Shown in pieces: positions 49,675 through 63,430 of a stretch of DNA of 64,000 nucleotides. The position numbers and the translations under genes were made by a program. Location of the stretch: positions 434,001 through 498,000 of the forward strand of contig NC_064236.1 of the NCBI RefSeq assembly GCF_023101765.2, given 5' to 3'. The notes beneath the pieces are model-generated. The model worked only from the letters and a program-made list of their open reading frames with translations. It was not told the DNA's origin and made no database searches. This stretch comes from Spodoptera frugiperda (taxonomy: Eukaryota > Arthropoda > Insecta > Lepidoptera > Noctuidae). Each line of letters opens with the position of its first letter. Position 1 is the first letter of the stretch.

Positions 49675-49795
49675 GACCAGACAGCAAGAGTTCCTGATGC
49701 ACATGGCCATTATAAGCGATCTCCCAACGCGCCTAACCCTCTTAGAATGTAGAGGAGCTTATTGTCCAGTAGTGGACTGTCACGGTTGATATTGG
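49675..49795. repeat. LINE 3'-end-like fragment
   Basis: CTTATTGTCCAGTAGTGGAC, TGTCACGGTTGATATTGG resembles the GTCCAGCAGTGGACTGTCA tail of a common lepidopteran retroelement. No coding remains are attached. Confidence 0.45.
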
Positions 49796-50151
49796 CAAAG
49801 CAAATAGCTCACAAACTCACAAACCTAAGCATCATCTCAGTATGAAATCAACAATAGCAAGTATACATAGAATTAAACTCAATACCGACCTCCAGTAAAA
49901 ACGGGTCGATATGATAGCATTAACCGAGAGGATACAATTTGAAAGGTATTGTAATAAAATAGAAAATGGAAACTAAAATCGAATCAAACCATTACAATCG
50001 TATTGAGTGAAAAGAAATCGAGCTGAAGCGTACCTACTCAGGCTGTATTGTAGTATTATGAGACTCGTAGGCCAAGCAATATAATGTTTATTTAAATTTC
50101 TAAAGGACTATTTGCAGTTCAGTTTAAGTTGCTTTAAATTTATAATTTTGA

Positions 50152-50170
50152 TAGATAGATAGATAGATAT
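50152..50170 (+). repeat. GATA microsatellite
   Basis: About four and a half copies of GATA (TGATAGATAGATAGATATAC region) in AT-rich non-coding sequence. Confidence 0.85.
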
Positions 50171-53012
50171 ACTTAACTACTTCTAAAGAATTTGTATCTA
50201 TTTTTAGACTACTATCAATAAGTAAAATTTATTTTAAATAGTTAATTTTCCAACATTAAAAAATAATTTAGAAATACAAAATGCAACACTATTACTAAAC
50301 TTATTTACAAAACAACACTCGGAAAATATGATTAGTGATTAATTATTAAAACTAAATAATACACAGAATTCATAAGTAGATTTAGACAGATACGGTTATT
50401 CATAAACATTTACTTCACATATAATATAGATACCTACAGATGTTAGCATACTAAGTATGAAAATATTTAAACAAGCTTAGCTTAGCTGACCGACTGACCA
50501 ACAAATAATACTCGACTACAGAAAGTGCAGCAGACGATAAATATTTGTCACAAATTTTGCATGAAACACCTTTAGAAAATGCACATAATTTTCATAAATA
50601 CTCTTTACTGAAGACTGGTTTTCATTGCCCGAGTTCACAGTAACTGGTATTTTAGGTACCCTTCACTGGGGCATTATTTCAGTATGGTTGCACACTTCTG
50701 GCAAGCAATCCTTTGAGAGCTCTTTGACTGTAAGTGTAGAAGAGTAAATAAATTGAAGAGAACTGTTGGAAATATAACATCGGATGTTGTGTCTTGACGA
50801 GTAAGGGACACGTTGCGTCATTTGACGAATGCATGCATCCTTCACAAACAATAGGCAGCCTACAAATGACAAATGCTTGCATCTTGCTTATAGCTTGCTT
50901 ATAGCAGTCGTAAGGTGTGTAGCGTCCAAATTGTCCACGAAGTGGCAACGTTTAACCCGAATATCGTTTCTGAAGAATGCATGCATTCAAATGAAGCAAC
51001 GGCAACGTGGCAAAGATACAGACTGCATGTATGTGACAGTTACTTTTCGACAGTTATGTTATGGGTGCCATGTAAAGGAAGTGATTCTATTGCCATATCG
51101 GGGATGATTCCAGGCTTCGTGCTATTACGGAGAGCTATATAAAAATATTTTGAGTCATAAACCTACAAAACTTTAAACAATAGGAAAACGTATGTAGGTA
51201 CAAGACATTAAATTCAGAAGACAGACTATAAATCCGTACAGTGTGGAGTTTTATTAACATTTGAATGAAATAGTTAGTAAATGAATGCAAGATCACGTGA
51301 GTTCCCGTGAGACCGTAATTTGTTCTATACATAACAGATATTTTATGGTACCAAGGTTTGACGTAACCGATTAACTGTTATAAAATATTAATTACTCTTC
51401 CTGCATACAAAACCTACATTGGGTAGTCCATGCAGAAAATAATCACGTAATTTTTCGTATTTATGTTACTAGTTACAATTAATATTTAAAAATTTGTTTT
51501 TAATTATCATTTTAAATAACACAGTGTTAAGAAAAGTAATACAAATATCATTTAATAAATGTTAATGAATAGCAAACTGTTAACATGTAGATTAGGTAAG
51601 TATATATATTTTAAGTATGCAAATCTAGTGCAGTGAATACTCAACAGTTTAGCACATTAAAGACAGTGTCATATATATGGACATGCAACCTTCCTACCTA
51701 CGGACTGTCTGAATCCATTTGGCTTTTTAAGTCCGACATAAACAAAAATCCCATTTGTTCAGTTTTTTCCCAATAGGGGTCGACAGTAAGGCTATCAGGC
51801 ACATCAGACGGACTATTCTAGGTACAGTGTGACGGGCATCTGCGTCCAAATGCAATTTTTTTACTAGTTACTAACAAGAACTGAAATTCAATGTCAGGGG
51901 AATGCTATTTGAAGGATCTATTTTTAGAAATAAATGGAACATGTTGAATATAATGTACAGATGACAAATCATTCAAAGTTGAAGATTCAACGAAGAAAGC
52001 GTTTATCCCATATTCATGCACATGCTGCAAATAACATAAAAAATATGTTTTACTCAAGTAACATAGCACAATTAATTTGTAGTCCAGCTAAGGCTGAGCC
52101 GTTAAACATGGCAAGATAAAGCCGAAGGAGCCTTACATTTTATAAAGTCCGTAATATTAAATAACTGGGGAGAAGTGGCGAAAGATTCACGCTCCAATTA
52201 AATTGCACTATTAACCCGATGCTGAAGCTCTTGAACTATGCGGACTCGAGGAAATATCGGATTTGTTTCTCGAGAAAGGAAAAGACGCGAATACTATTAG
52301 AGGAGGAGGGCCATATTTCCAGAATACAAGTACTCCTCGCTTCAAGTACTTTAAGCGAATCTTTTTGAAGAGATTAGTTTTACTTGGAGGAGCTCGCTTT
52401 GTCTTCAAGCCACGGTACGAATTATAGGAATTTGGTTAAGTTGACATCTCAACACATTTAAAGCGTATTCCGGTTGAAGTATTTCTTGGAGCTTGTAATA
52501 TGAAAATTATCATTTCTTCCACAGAAGGAGTAGACCAAGGTCAACATGAATATACAAAACAATTACAAAATTAAGAATAATTTTTGGAGTGGGAACATGA
52601 TTAAAATGTATCGACGGTGAGCCCATACTGCCACATTCATACGAATTTAAATTTATTTAAATGCTATGCGTTATTACTAACTTAAGTCTCATCTTTAGAA
52701 TGTCTGTTCCTAACTGTAATGCATAAAAGTAGATTCAAATATAAATAATTAATCAAATAATTAACATTGATGTTTATATTATCGTAATTATGTAGCATTA
52801 TCTCATTGCAATTCCGTGTGTGGGTGGCCACGTGCAAAAAAGAACTACTAAGAGATCAACTATAACTTATTTCAATTATTTTAATTAAAATGAAGTGGTC
52901 GGGCAACTGCAAGCAATTTTTCACTGTGACCATTGCTATAATTATGATATTACTTTCTTTTTTAGAAACATTGGGGGTGTGTAAGCACATTACACCCCTT
53001 TTCTGCAGAGGG

Positions 53013-53162
53013 AAAATCATCCAATGACTTCTTCCACCAAAGGCGAGGCGAGAAGGAGTGTCAGACTCTCACTAACTACAACCACTCCGTTCCTACTTCT
53101 GCTTTTCGAGCCGGAGCCCCGGTAAACCTGTTAGGTAGTCCGCAGCTCCGGATCAGACATTA
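53013..53162 (+). repeat. Dispersed lepidopteran repeat, family A
   Basis: Motifs in order: ATCATCCAATGACTTCTTCC, GGCGAGGCGAGAAGGAGTGT, CAGACTCTCACTAACTA, CCACTCCGTTCCTACTTCTG, GAGCCGGAGCCCCGGTAAAC, TAGTCCGCAGCTCCGGATCA. I recognise it as a common moth repeat. It is GC-rich compared with its surroundings and is the most complete copy in the window. Confidence 0.75.
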
Positions 53163-53926
53163 CACTCTTTGACATGGAACCACAAATAATTGTCCCGTGC
53201 GCCATTGCCTGAACACTGCGTTTACCAAAACAGTTGCCCCAAACAGCAACAATATCGCCGGTCATTGCCACTTGAAAGTCGCGCGTCTATTTGGGTTACT
53301 ATTGTGCGTCGACCACAGCGGTGCGGACTACAAGTAATTATGGCTCGGATTAAATACGCAATCAGCACATCGGATCTACGGCAGCGGGCAGTGTGACAAA
53401 AAATGCGATCATACAACGCAACGGAAGAGAAAGCGGTGTACATATTTCTTCTTTTTAACTTTGCATATATGAAATAGCAAAACTATGATATAATTGTAAT
53501 AAGTTATTATTAAGTAACTATGTGCTTACGCAACAAAGACTGCGCGCCTGTACCTACAATACGCTAAACTTACTATACCAGTTAGTTACGATGCAATTAT
53601 ACAGTTCTAATAAGCATACTGTTAAAATCGTATGCGATTTCTAATTTATAAACATTTCAACTATTGAGTTCAGCTGCAATTTGTAGTTGGGCGTTACCGG
53701 TGGGTAATAATGTGATTCATCCACTTCGGTACCTAATGTTTGGATGGGTGTTACAATTATATTATTGAAACAAGTTATCGGATACTCCTGCAACAAATGA
53801 TCATATCTATACATATAATAAAATCGTAGAAAAGTGCTGTCTGTACATTGAAAATAAAAATAAAAAAAATAGCAGGGGTTATTGTTATGTCGATGTCGAA
53901 CCCAAAAATGTAATTAACTTTTTTTT

Positions 53927-53972
53927 TGTCTGTTTGTCTGTTTGTCTGTTTGTCTGTTTGTCTGTTCGTCTG
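53927..53972 (+). repeat. TGTCTGTT microsatellite
   Basis: About six near-perfect copies of an eight-base unit TGTCTGTT, ending in degenerate units. It lies inside the Helitron, near its 5' end. Confidence 0.9.
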
Positions 53973-54270
53973 TGCGCGCTAATCTCAGAAACGGCTGATC
54001 CGAGTTGGATGCGGTTTTCACGAATATATTGTGGCATGCTTAAATTTACATTTAGTGTTTATTTCATGTCAATCGGTTCATAAATAAAAAAGTTATGTCA
54101 AATTAAAGAATCACGTCGAACATTCTATGCTTATACCATTAATCTCCGCAACTATTTGACGGATTTGGTTGAAATTTGGTACAGATATAGTTTAGAACCT
54201 TAGAAAGGACATAGCTATATTTTTATTTCAAAAATCAAAAAATAAAAATAAGAAATAAATTATTTATAAA

Positions 54271-54567
54271 TAATTCTATGTCGATCGTTACACGACTTCG
54301 GTTCATGTTATTGTTTTAATTTATCGAAAAAAAGTAAATAAATAGTAAAAAGGTATGAAAAAAATAATATCAATATAATAAAACATTTAGTACAAAGAAA
54401 ATGCTCTAACGGAGTATAGATAATTCTATGTCGATCGTTACACGACTTCGGTTCATGTTATTGTTTTAATTCATCGAAAAAAGTAAATAAATAGTAAAAA
54501 GGTATGAAAAAAATAATATCAATATAATTAAACTTTTAGTACAAAGAAAATGCCCGAACGGAGTATA
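54271..54567 (+). repeat. Tandem duplication (2 x about 150 bases) inside the Helitron
   Basis: The unit beginning TAATTCTATGTCGATCGTTA at 54271 begins again at 54421 and runs to the same CGGAGTATA end. The copies differ by only a handful of substitutions and one-base length changes in homopolymers. Confidence 0.9.
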
Positions 54568-57500
54568 AATAAATAATCCAAGTTGTCTTTATCCTCGATA
54601 GATGGCGTTGGGATCGAAATAGATCGCGCTATGGTTTCGTTACATTCATTTGGTTGGGTATCGGCCGAGCGCTTCGGTACTATCGTAGAAAAAGTGTATT
54701 ATCAGTCGTATGATTATTTGTCTGTAGTGGTCCTGCTGTTTCGTATATTCTAAATTGGTTTCGTTGTATTTGTCAATTAATAAGTTTATTTGTTGGGTTT
54801 TCCTGGTTTTTTGGTTAAACTATTTAACGTAGGTTTAGTTTGATATCGATTATTAGTAGTTACTGTAGTTAGTTTTTTTAATAAAATTGTAAGTCTAATT
54901 TTTTTTTTAAATTAGATTAGATTTAAGTCGTTTCTTTTAAATTATTTAGTTTAAGCTTGGTTATTATAGCATAGAGGATAGGTTGTAATATAGTTTCTTT
55001 TTTAATTGTTATAAATTCGTAATTTTCTTTAGTTTTAAGTTAGTTTAAGTCCGTTTTTAAACTATTTTTTCAATGCCCTAAGTGAGTATACATCTATTAA
55101 ATTCAAACGCAGAGCTCATTATGTTGATTTTTGAAGAGTTCCCTGGAATATCTTCCACATCTCATTTTTGAAGAGATCCCGCGAGATCGGGAACTATGTG
55201 GTTAAAACCAAAAATTTGCCGGAAGTCACTATTCCACGCGAACGAAGTCGCGGGCAAAAGCTAGTATTACAATAAAAACAAAACACGGCAGGGATTGGTC
55301 AAGTGTCCTTGACGCGGAATCACAGACCTTGTATAAAGAAGAAAACCGCAGAGGCCACTCGACTAAACAACATAAATAAATAAAGTAATCTATTCATACG
55401 CCCAAATGAAAAGTAAACGTCATTGAACGTTGTAATACAATCTAGAAAACAAGGTATCTCGCAAGCCGCAAGGGATTTCCTTCGACTTCACAGGAGACCT
55501 TGCTGCAACCTGAGGCTCAAAGACACTTTATTGACAGTAAAGCACTTAGCTACCAAGATCTAAGAAGAGAGGAAATTAATTAGAAATAGGACACTAGAGG
55601 TATGACCTAGGCGAACTAGGGCTTTTGTTTTTATGATAGGTGTATATTATCTCTTTAGTCTTTCCTCTCTTGTCACCTGTAGAGACTCTACAGGTTTTTA
55701 GGTCATGTGCGTATTATTATTGTTGAATAAATAACCACCCATCATCCATCACCAACCAATATACCTTTTTTTGTGTAAAGGGAAAAAGTATAACACAATG
55801 TTGTAACCCGGACACTGCCTTGCATAGTACCTCCGAATGGCAGTTGCATAACATATCGACTAAACTGTGATTTAGTCAGTTATATAACATCGAATATGTA
55901 TAATTAGGTCTTCGAAGGTCGAGCGACAGTGCTTGGAAAATCTTTAAAAAAACATACATAATACATGTTATGTTATATGACATAATATTGTGTGGTTTCC
56001 TCAAAGGGTTAAGCAAGAGTTTAAGGTATAAGGACACATGACAGTGATGGAACCTAATATAAGAAAATTGTATAGAAATATCCAGTTATTTGTTATAACT
56101 CTTATAAGACATACTACTTAAATTGATGCTGTCACGTAGCCACAATCGCCCCCATGATTCTCAGCTCCTACCATGTCTTATAACTATTCAAGTTCCATAA
56201 CAAACAGTTACATGAGTAAACTGAAACACAATAATGAAAAGCTTTAGTTTACAAGTGGCTGTTGTAACTTGTGTTTACTAGTGTTTAATAGTGTAATTTT
56301 AGTAAGTAGCTTCGGAGATGGGTAGCAGAGCTTCTTAAGAAGTTGCATTATTCCAGTTCGCAACTTTGCAAGTTATTAAAGTTTTAATGATAAGAAAACT
56401 TATTAAATGAGCTCGGTTTTCTTAGGAAATTGGTACTTTTTAATACTTTTCAATGTACGTAGTTGTCCCAATTAATGTCGTATGCGTGAAATGTGACTAT
56501 GTTTAATTATGATAATGAATTTGCGTTTGTTATTTTAGTTACATCATTGTTCCGGGTGGAGACGACCCTCTGGTAGTAATATTGTAGTCCTATTTAGGTA
56601 TTTTGAATATGACGTCATTGGCGTGATGTTTTGTCGTTTACTAAATAGGTAGTGGTTAATTAATATCCTTCGGGGATTAAAAGGTGTGACAATGTGTACG
56701 TCCTCATTACTGCTGTATTTGCATTGGTAAAAATATCAATATTTGTAATAATGCTCAGGAATTTGAAGGTGTGAAATTTCTTATCTTCATAATATCTATA
56801 TTATAACGGTCAATGGTGGGCAATGTGCGTCATAAAAGCATATAAATATTCATTAATTTCAAATATAATATAATATGCATGAGTTATGTCATAAGAATTC
56901 GAAATTCCAACCTGTTTTCACTCTTTGCAACAGCTGAGCAAGGTCACTGATTCAGTACTGTTTCGGTTAATCTTGAACTGTACAATTATGCAATGTTAAA
57001 ATCTACACGAGTGTCAAAAATGAAAACATTTGTCTGTATGTTTATTTTATTGGTCATCGGCTTCATTGAAGACTACCCTTACACAGAAATGTTTGGGACA
57101 TCCAATTCTCTAAGTTGTACTGTCATCTTTGAGAATGCATTAGAACAGTATGCCTACATGATTACTGTTCGACAAGGTCACTCGCTTCAGCCACAAGACC
57201 AGGCCCAGTCACATGAGCATTCTCCCTGACTGAGCTCCGAGCAATCTGGCTGCACGACGTCCGCCACACCGCCCCAATTAATGCTGAACAACAATATTAC
57301 TATAGTAAACCCACTCCCAACACTTGATGTGTAACCAAGTTTTGATGAATACGTTAGCTGACATCGTAAGTTTATGCAACTTAGTGCAACACTAACTAGA
57401 TGTCTACACTTTGACAACTATTTATAACTTTGTATTATATACACTGAAGTGTTGTGCTTTCTCCGCTTTCCTAGTTATGCCTAGTCTTAGAAATGAATGT

Positions 57501-60500
57501 CAAAATTAATAATCCCTTTGTAAGATATAGAATGCTTTAAAAACAATGTTCGACTGTATTCCTTTTAACTTGACTAACTTCTTTTTGATACATGCTTAAA
57601 CTATGTACCTAGTATACTTTCCATACATAAAGATTTAATTGATCTGTTTTCTAAAATATCGATTACGAGTAACAAGATTGATTCTCGCTCGGACCCACTC
57701 TTTGTGTGCTAATGCGGGACAACGTTTAAAAAACTTAAACAATTAGCTAAAAGTGTCTGTAAACTTTTATTTAACGTGCACACTAAGCAGATTGTAAGTT
57801 CAAGGACATGAGACTCGCGGGATGTTTCAGGAAACATTTGTTTTTAAATATCCTATTGTTTACTCATTTGTAAGAAGACACATTGAATGTGCTTCACCTT
57901 GGAACTCAACTACCACAAATACATACCATCTAGGAACTAGGCTTCGTGTTGCTACGCTTAATATTATACCTATCTATATTAGCTCTTGATTCAATTTAAT
58001 ACTAAATAAATAAATAAATATTAAATAAGCGCAACTTTGTCTACAAGACTATAAATCGGGACATTATGATTAATTTTCCATAAGCCGTTCATCGATAAGT
58101 TAGTTGCACAGAGGGACTGTGGCAGATAGCCTTATGTAATAGATTCAAGTTGACCTTTTGACGGGTTTATTGAGGCTAGAACCGGTGAAGGAAAGCATTG
58201 TTAGGAAACCAATGGAATGGAAGCTTCTAGAGTATTAGAACTGGACTTACGAACTGGGAAACTATTAAAGTTTCAAACTGATCGTCGTTCGTATGAAACC
58301 GGATAGGAACGAAAGGTTAATGAAAAAGTGTATTATGTTGAAATATAAAATAAATTATTGATGATTGTGACGTCAAGCTCGATATTGCAAGGACTGGTAT
58401 TTGCTGTAGAAGGAGGAATGATTTCAAAATTCAGGTCGTGCAAGGCCTGACTAGACTTTAAATTTTATTTTATATAAACATAATCAGTAAACTGTAACAG
58501 TATTTTAAGTACACAGTTTGTTTCGTGATGATAAATTCCTACTTGTAAACATGGGTCATTATTAACATTTCTTAATTGTACACAAAGTTAAGAAACTTTA
58601 ACATTCACACTCATTTGTACTATTCGAGAATAACTCTATTAGTTTCAAGTGACACCGGGTCTTTATGAGGACCATAAGAATAATTTATCAGGCCGTGCGT
58701 AACCTGCGTATTAAATTAATTTAAATTAATGTAGCAACTCTCAAAATATTTCTGAAACCAAAATAAAAATCTAAAAAATACATATTTATTAACACAAAAT
58801 CGACTAATTTAGAAAATATTAATGTTAAGCTAGACAGGAAAGATAACATGTGACATTGACCATGAACTTTTGAGTCTAGATTATGACGGTAGCGGTAGTA
58901 GGTAGATGACCTAGGTCAGTTCAGTATTGTTTTTATACGATCCCCAATTATGTAAAGAGACCCTGTTTATGAGTAAACAACAACTTTGATTCCTTTATCC
59001 ACCTCCCCGCATTGTACTCCTCATTACTGAAGGTCCTGATTCCCTATTAACTTTGTGGAATGTTTTTTTTCCAGACAGTCGCTCGCCTTTATTTCCTATC
59101 CTTGCCCAAATGGATAGCACCTTGTAGGCACCTTGTATAATCACGTTCATTAATTATTTATGTAACAAACAGACAAATATATCACCCATACCTATATTAC
59201 TTCTACTAAAACTGTCAATTAATGCGACGCACGGTGAAAAAAAGAATGCGTGCGATTACGCGAGCGTCTGCGCAATTTCCAGACGGCAATAGTGCGCAAG
59301 AGTGCTTCCGCGCGCTTCCACGCGCTTCCTTTCATTCATACATCTCCGTAACACTCGTCTATTGTCATTTGAACAATTTGCATGTATCTGTGTTAATACG
59401 CGCGCGGGTTACTGAATGGAGAATAGACAAGAATGTGCTTCGTGCAGGACACAGTTTTGGTAGCTCTTGTTACCACTAGGCGGGTAAATGTTAGGCTACT
59501 TAGATACAATTACTTAGTTGCGTACCAGTATTCTATTTTGGAGTTTTATGTAATGGCAATATGTCTCGTTTCTTTCTGTATATTAGATAATTGAGAGTAA
59601 AGATTTTCGCAAATTACAATTTTTAAAACGTAGCACTGTGACCGAGTTTGCCTTTTTTGTAACGAAGAGCATTAAAAAAGATTTAAGATATATTCAATTT
59701 AGTGAAGTCATTCGAGAGTGAAGTGCGTACATACATTAAGTTTGTAAGATTTATTAGTATTTACATAGCTTTCGGCAGCTAGTTTTTGAATAAATAAAAC
59801 TAGATTAGCAACTAGTTATTTAGAAGTATGCATAATACAAACATCAGAAAGAAAACTAATAAATTATCGAGCGCGTTCGCAATCAATCATGAAGTCATAT
59901 TGTGATGTAAGGAGAAATGATTGCATTAGCCCGCGTCACACATTGTGCGAATACTGTATCGGTCAGCCATTATGGTTTAGTGATTATTTTTGAGTATATT
60001 AATAAAACATTAAAATGGCTTAAGAACTATCATTGAATATTTATTCGAAATCCTATAAATGACGACCTTGATGACTCTCTGCACTAAAAGAAGTAGATCT
60101 TTTTAGTTTTTTAGTACTCTAAAAACAATTTTCTTACTGCCTTATACTGTGAATAATTTATATCATTATCAATTTGTTTAATGTTTGTGATTAAAGTTTT
60201 GTTTGTTTTATAAAATCTATTTCATTTACCAATTTAACTGTTCAATACATACCTTTTTTGTTATAACCTAATAATAATAAACAGCTAAGTAAAGATATTA
60301 TATCGAAACCATTACGTTGTTCAAATAGTTTGAATTTATCTGGAAAACTGAATGATATCCACACATGCTTCTATGTACCTCTTTCATCAAATGCACACGT
60401 GAATGAGCCATAGGTTCAGCTAAAGTAAGTAAATTCACAAGAGCACTTTACTGTTCAAAAGAACATTTCAAACAATCAACTAGACAAAAATGGATTTAAT

Positions 60501-60739
60501 TTAGTTTTTTGGTTTCAAAGGTTGAAATATTCCTTTATGGGAAATGACATCGCTCCTTTAGTATCGATCCTATAAATCGCGTATCAAGGTTGTTATGAAA
60601 TACTGCTCGAAGCTCTATTACAAATATGAAGAGTCCAAATGCCGGTTTAACTGTATATAGGCTCCTGTTATATTGGGTTCATAACATAAGTGGTGAAAAG
60701 TGGGTGTTAAAATGTATGCAGCTTTTTTTTGATGTGCGA

Positions 60740-60935
60740 AGTCATTTAATGACTTCTCTCACCTTGGGAAAGGTGTGAGGAGGAGGCGTCAGACTCTTAC
60801 TAACAAAAACCACCCCGTTCCTACTCCTGCTTTAAGCTGGAACCTCAGTAACCTGTTATGTTGTCCGCTGTTCTGGATCGGGTAGCAGCTCTACTGGGCC
60901 CTGTCAGTGGTAGTCTGGCTCTTAGAAGCGCGTGA
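60740..60935 (+). repeat. Dispersed repeat, family A copy
   Basis: It shares GTCATTTAATGACTTCTCTC, GGCGTCAGACTCTTACTAAC, AACCACCCCGTTCCTACTCC and the CTGGATCGGGTAGCAGCTCT end with the other copies, and extends further 3' (CTACTGGGCCCTGTCAGTGG) than the copy at 53013. Confidence 0.75.
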
Positions 60936-61479
60936 TGCGCCGAAAATGTGTACATCTGTGCCTAACAGTTGGGTTGACAAAAGACGTGGCTTCATGTATA
61001 TTTCTGTCGCATTATTCCCGACCTTGTAAACTTAAGAACCCTATTACCGATCACTCGACCAGTGTAAGTAAGTAATCCGAATAAATAATTTCAAAAAGTA
61101 CCTTTACTACTGTTCGCGTAAACGTGTTGGTAGTGGTGGTGGTCAGCGTTTACTCGGTTAGCCTTCAGACCACTTGTCATCCGTTCAAAATGTCTGAACT
61201 GTGATTCTGACAGTTAAACAGCCCAACACTTCGACGTTTTAACCACTGCACTGTACAGTGGCTAGACACTTGAACATTTAATTGTAGATACTTAACCCAA
61301 GATCGCTGTGAACTGTTTGTAAATAAATGTAAGATTACATTACATTAAATAGAAGTTTTACGTGAATTTAATCTTTGGCTGTCACTCAATCACAAGGGAG
61401 AAAGGTGAGAATAGAACAATGTGATCGCACGCAACAAAATTGACCAGAATTAGTTCCACCCTTAAAGCCATCAGAAGAC

Positions 61480-61640
61480 CATAGATGGGGCCTAGTAAGG
61501 CTAATTGTAGACCTGGAGCTGCGGACTACCTAGCTAAGATACAAGAGCAGGAGTAGGGTCGGGGGTAGTATTTAGTCAGTAAGAGTCTGACACTCCCTCT
61601 CACTTCGCCCAAGGTGGGAGAAGGCATCGGATGATATACT
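61480..61640 (-). repeat. Dispersed repeat, family A copy, inverted
   Basis: The + strand reads GGAGCTGCGGACTACCTAGC, AGAGCAGGAGTAGGGTCG, GTCAGTAAGAGTCTGACACT and AGGCATCGGATGAT, the reverse of family A. With the direct copy 550 bases to the left it forms a loose inverted pair. Confidence 0.75.
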
Positions 61641-63189
61641 TTTCTTAGCTATAATTTCCCTTTGGCGCGTTTTTGGTACAAACGCACATCCAAATTTATA
61701 ATGTTAGTAAGCAACGTTACAAAGCCGAAATCTTTAAGGAGATCTTATTGGAGATATCTCTCGATACTGTCTAAACGCTTGACTTGTACTTATCTCAAGG
61801 GATCTTGAGATTTGCAGTGTAGATTACAATTTGAGGTGCGCACAGTTACTCTTTAAATTAAATTAGTATAAGGACACAGATCAGTTTTGAATTGATAGAT
61901 AATGGTAATAGTAATATAAAATCGATGGTGTAATACTATTGGTACATATTTTGTCCTGTCTATCAATTTTATTCAGCATAAAATTTTAGGTATGTTGTAG
62001 AGACAGATAGATATATTTACGTTACTGTTGAGTTATTGTAAATGCACTCTCATTAAATTTACATTAAGTTATGTTTGAGAACCCTCAAAAAACCCCTCAA
62101 ATCAAAAGAGTATTGGAAAGTCAGAACAAAATGCTATTTATGATATTAGAAATACGGTCGTGCTGTAATTACTAAATCGTGCTGTAAACTGTTAGGTTAT
62201 TATAATAGTTACCCTGTATAAGTATGCAATATTTGGAAATAATTACAATTAAAATGTAAGTAGGCCTTTAATTTATTTCACTGACGAAATATTTTTTGAT
62301 ATTTGCCCGTGCGTCGGTATCAAGGTGGACCGGTGACCGCGCACAGTATTTTACTTGAACAATTCATTGTTTTAATTAATTAAATTATAGAGTGGCAACA
62401 TTGCGATAAACGTATTACTGTCTGAAGGGGTGGGCAGAGATAACTACAGTTTAAGGACAATTACGTTTGCGTTGCGTTAGTCTGTTTATTTTTCCACCGA
62501 TACTGAACTTTTGATGATTTTTGTCGGCCTTTTCACAAATCTGATAAAGATTAACTTACTTCCTAATGATACAGAATTGATTAACTCATTCGATGCACTA
62601 ATTGCAAGTAATTTAAAACTAGAGTAAAATAACAAGTGACATAATGAAATAAAATTTATAACTAATAAAATTTAAGTTTTATTTTATTGGTTCTTCGTAA
62701 TTGGATCGTTATAAATTAATATATTTGTATTAAGTAATGACAGTAAAATGTTCCAAAACTTAAGTTTTAAGGATTAGTGCCTGTGGAGCCATTATTTGTC
62801 ATCACAAATACTGTTCCTGCATGTGAAGGAACTACGCAGTAATGACGCAGCCCGCAATTATAGGCCTCGGTTATAAATCTTTATGTATTAAACTGCGATA
62901 TCTAATCCGCCTACAAGCCGTACATAATGTATTTATGTGCCTATATAAAATTGACCGGTAGTCCAGGAGTGTACTGTCACGATTTGTTTATGTTTTATGT
63001 ATAACAAATGAAAAGTAGGTAAAATCTTCTAATAGGGAATATGTACTATAGTATCCAAGACAGTTATGTTGTCCCCGGGACGCGCCGGACTTCAATGTTC
63101 CGGTATTGTTCCGGGAGGGTGTGGCGGGCTTGTCCCATTAAAAAAAATGTACTTACTTATGTACATGAGGACCTATGTACTTAAAACAC

Positions 63190-63318
63190 GGTCACGTCCT
63201 CTCAGGCACATAGAGTTTCAAGGGAGACGTAGGAGAACGGGGTGGTTTTTAATAAATAAGAGTCTGAAATATCTTCCCTAATCGGGTAGGAGAAGTCGTT
63301 CGATGATTTTCCACGTTC
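63190..63318 (-). repeat. Dispersed repeat, family A copy, inverted
   Basis: The + strand reads GAACGGGGTGGTTTTTAAT, AAATAAGAGTCTGAAATAT, TCGGGTAGGAGAAGTCGTTC and GATGATTTTCC, the reverse of the family A head. The distal part is replaced by unrelated sequence. Confidence 0.65.
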
Positions 63319-63430
63319 AGATAATAGATTCCTATGTACTTTAATAAGAGATCACATTCAATCCAAACGCTGCAGTTACAACATTAAATTGTGACGCAAT
63401 CGGCGATTGCGCAGTCGGTGATCTCTAAAA

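Larger units (their letters stand above)
46403..53805. other. Non-coding, AT-rich, scattered repeat remnants
   Basis: It holds the possible Helitron end at 47725, repeat scraps at 48365 and 49675, the GATA run at 50152 and the family A copy at 53013. It may be intron of the - strand SRCIN1-like gene, whose N-terminal exons must lie to the right of 40495, but no such exon was recognised. Confidence 0.55.
53806..55264 (+). mobile_element. Non-autonomous Helitron
   Basis: It starts with TC (TCTATACATATAATAAAATC, a start I recognise from lepidopteran Helitrons) and ends in CTAG. A hairpin CGCGA-ACGAAG-TCGCG lies at 55237-55252, eight bases before the CTAG. The flanking bases are A on the left and T on the right, as expected for insertion between A and T without target duplication. 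Inside are a TGTCTGTT microsatellite, a tandem pair of 150-base units, and no Rep/helicase frame, so it would depend on another copy for movement. The intact ends suggest fairly recent activity. Confidence 0.85.
55265..63430. other. Non-coding, with two CpG-rich patches and repeat copies
   Basis: It contains the family A copies at 60740, 61480 and 63190. CpG-rich patches lie at 59220-59460 (GCGAGCGTCTGCGCAA and others) and 59865-60000 (GAGCGCGTTCGCAATCAATC to GGTCAGCCATTATGG); either might be a promoter or an eroded element. A small palindrome (ACCTGTAGAG-A-CTCTACAGGT) lies at 55675-55695. Confidence 0.5.

Noticed and set aside
52211..52408. 65-codon - strand frame
   Set aside because: Basic, no recognised motif, no splice-site context; likely chance or repeat sequence.
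57187..57417. 76-codon - strand frame with several Cys
   Set aside because: No splice context, no recognised domain, and the + strand text looks like an eroded repeat.
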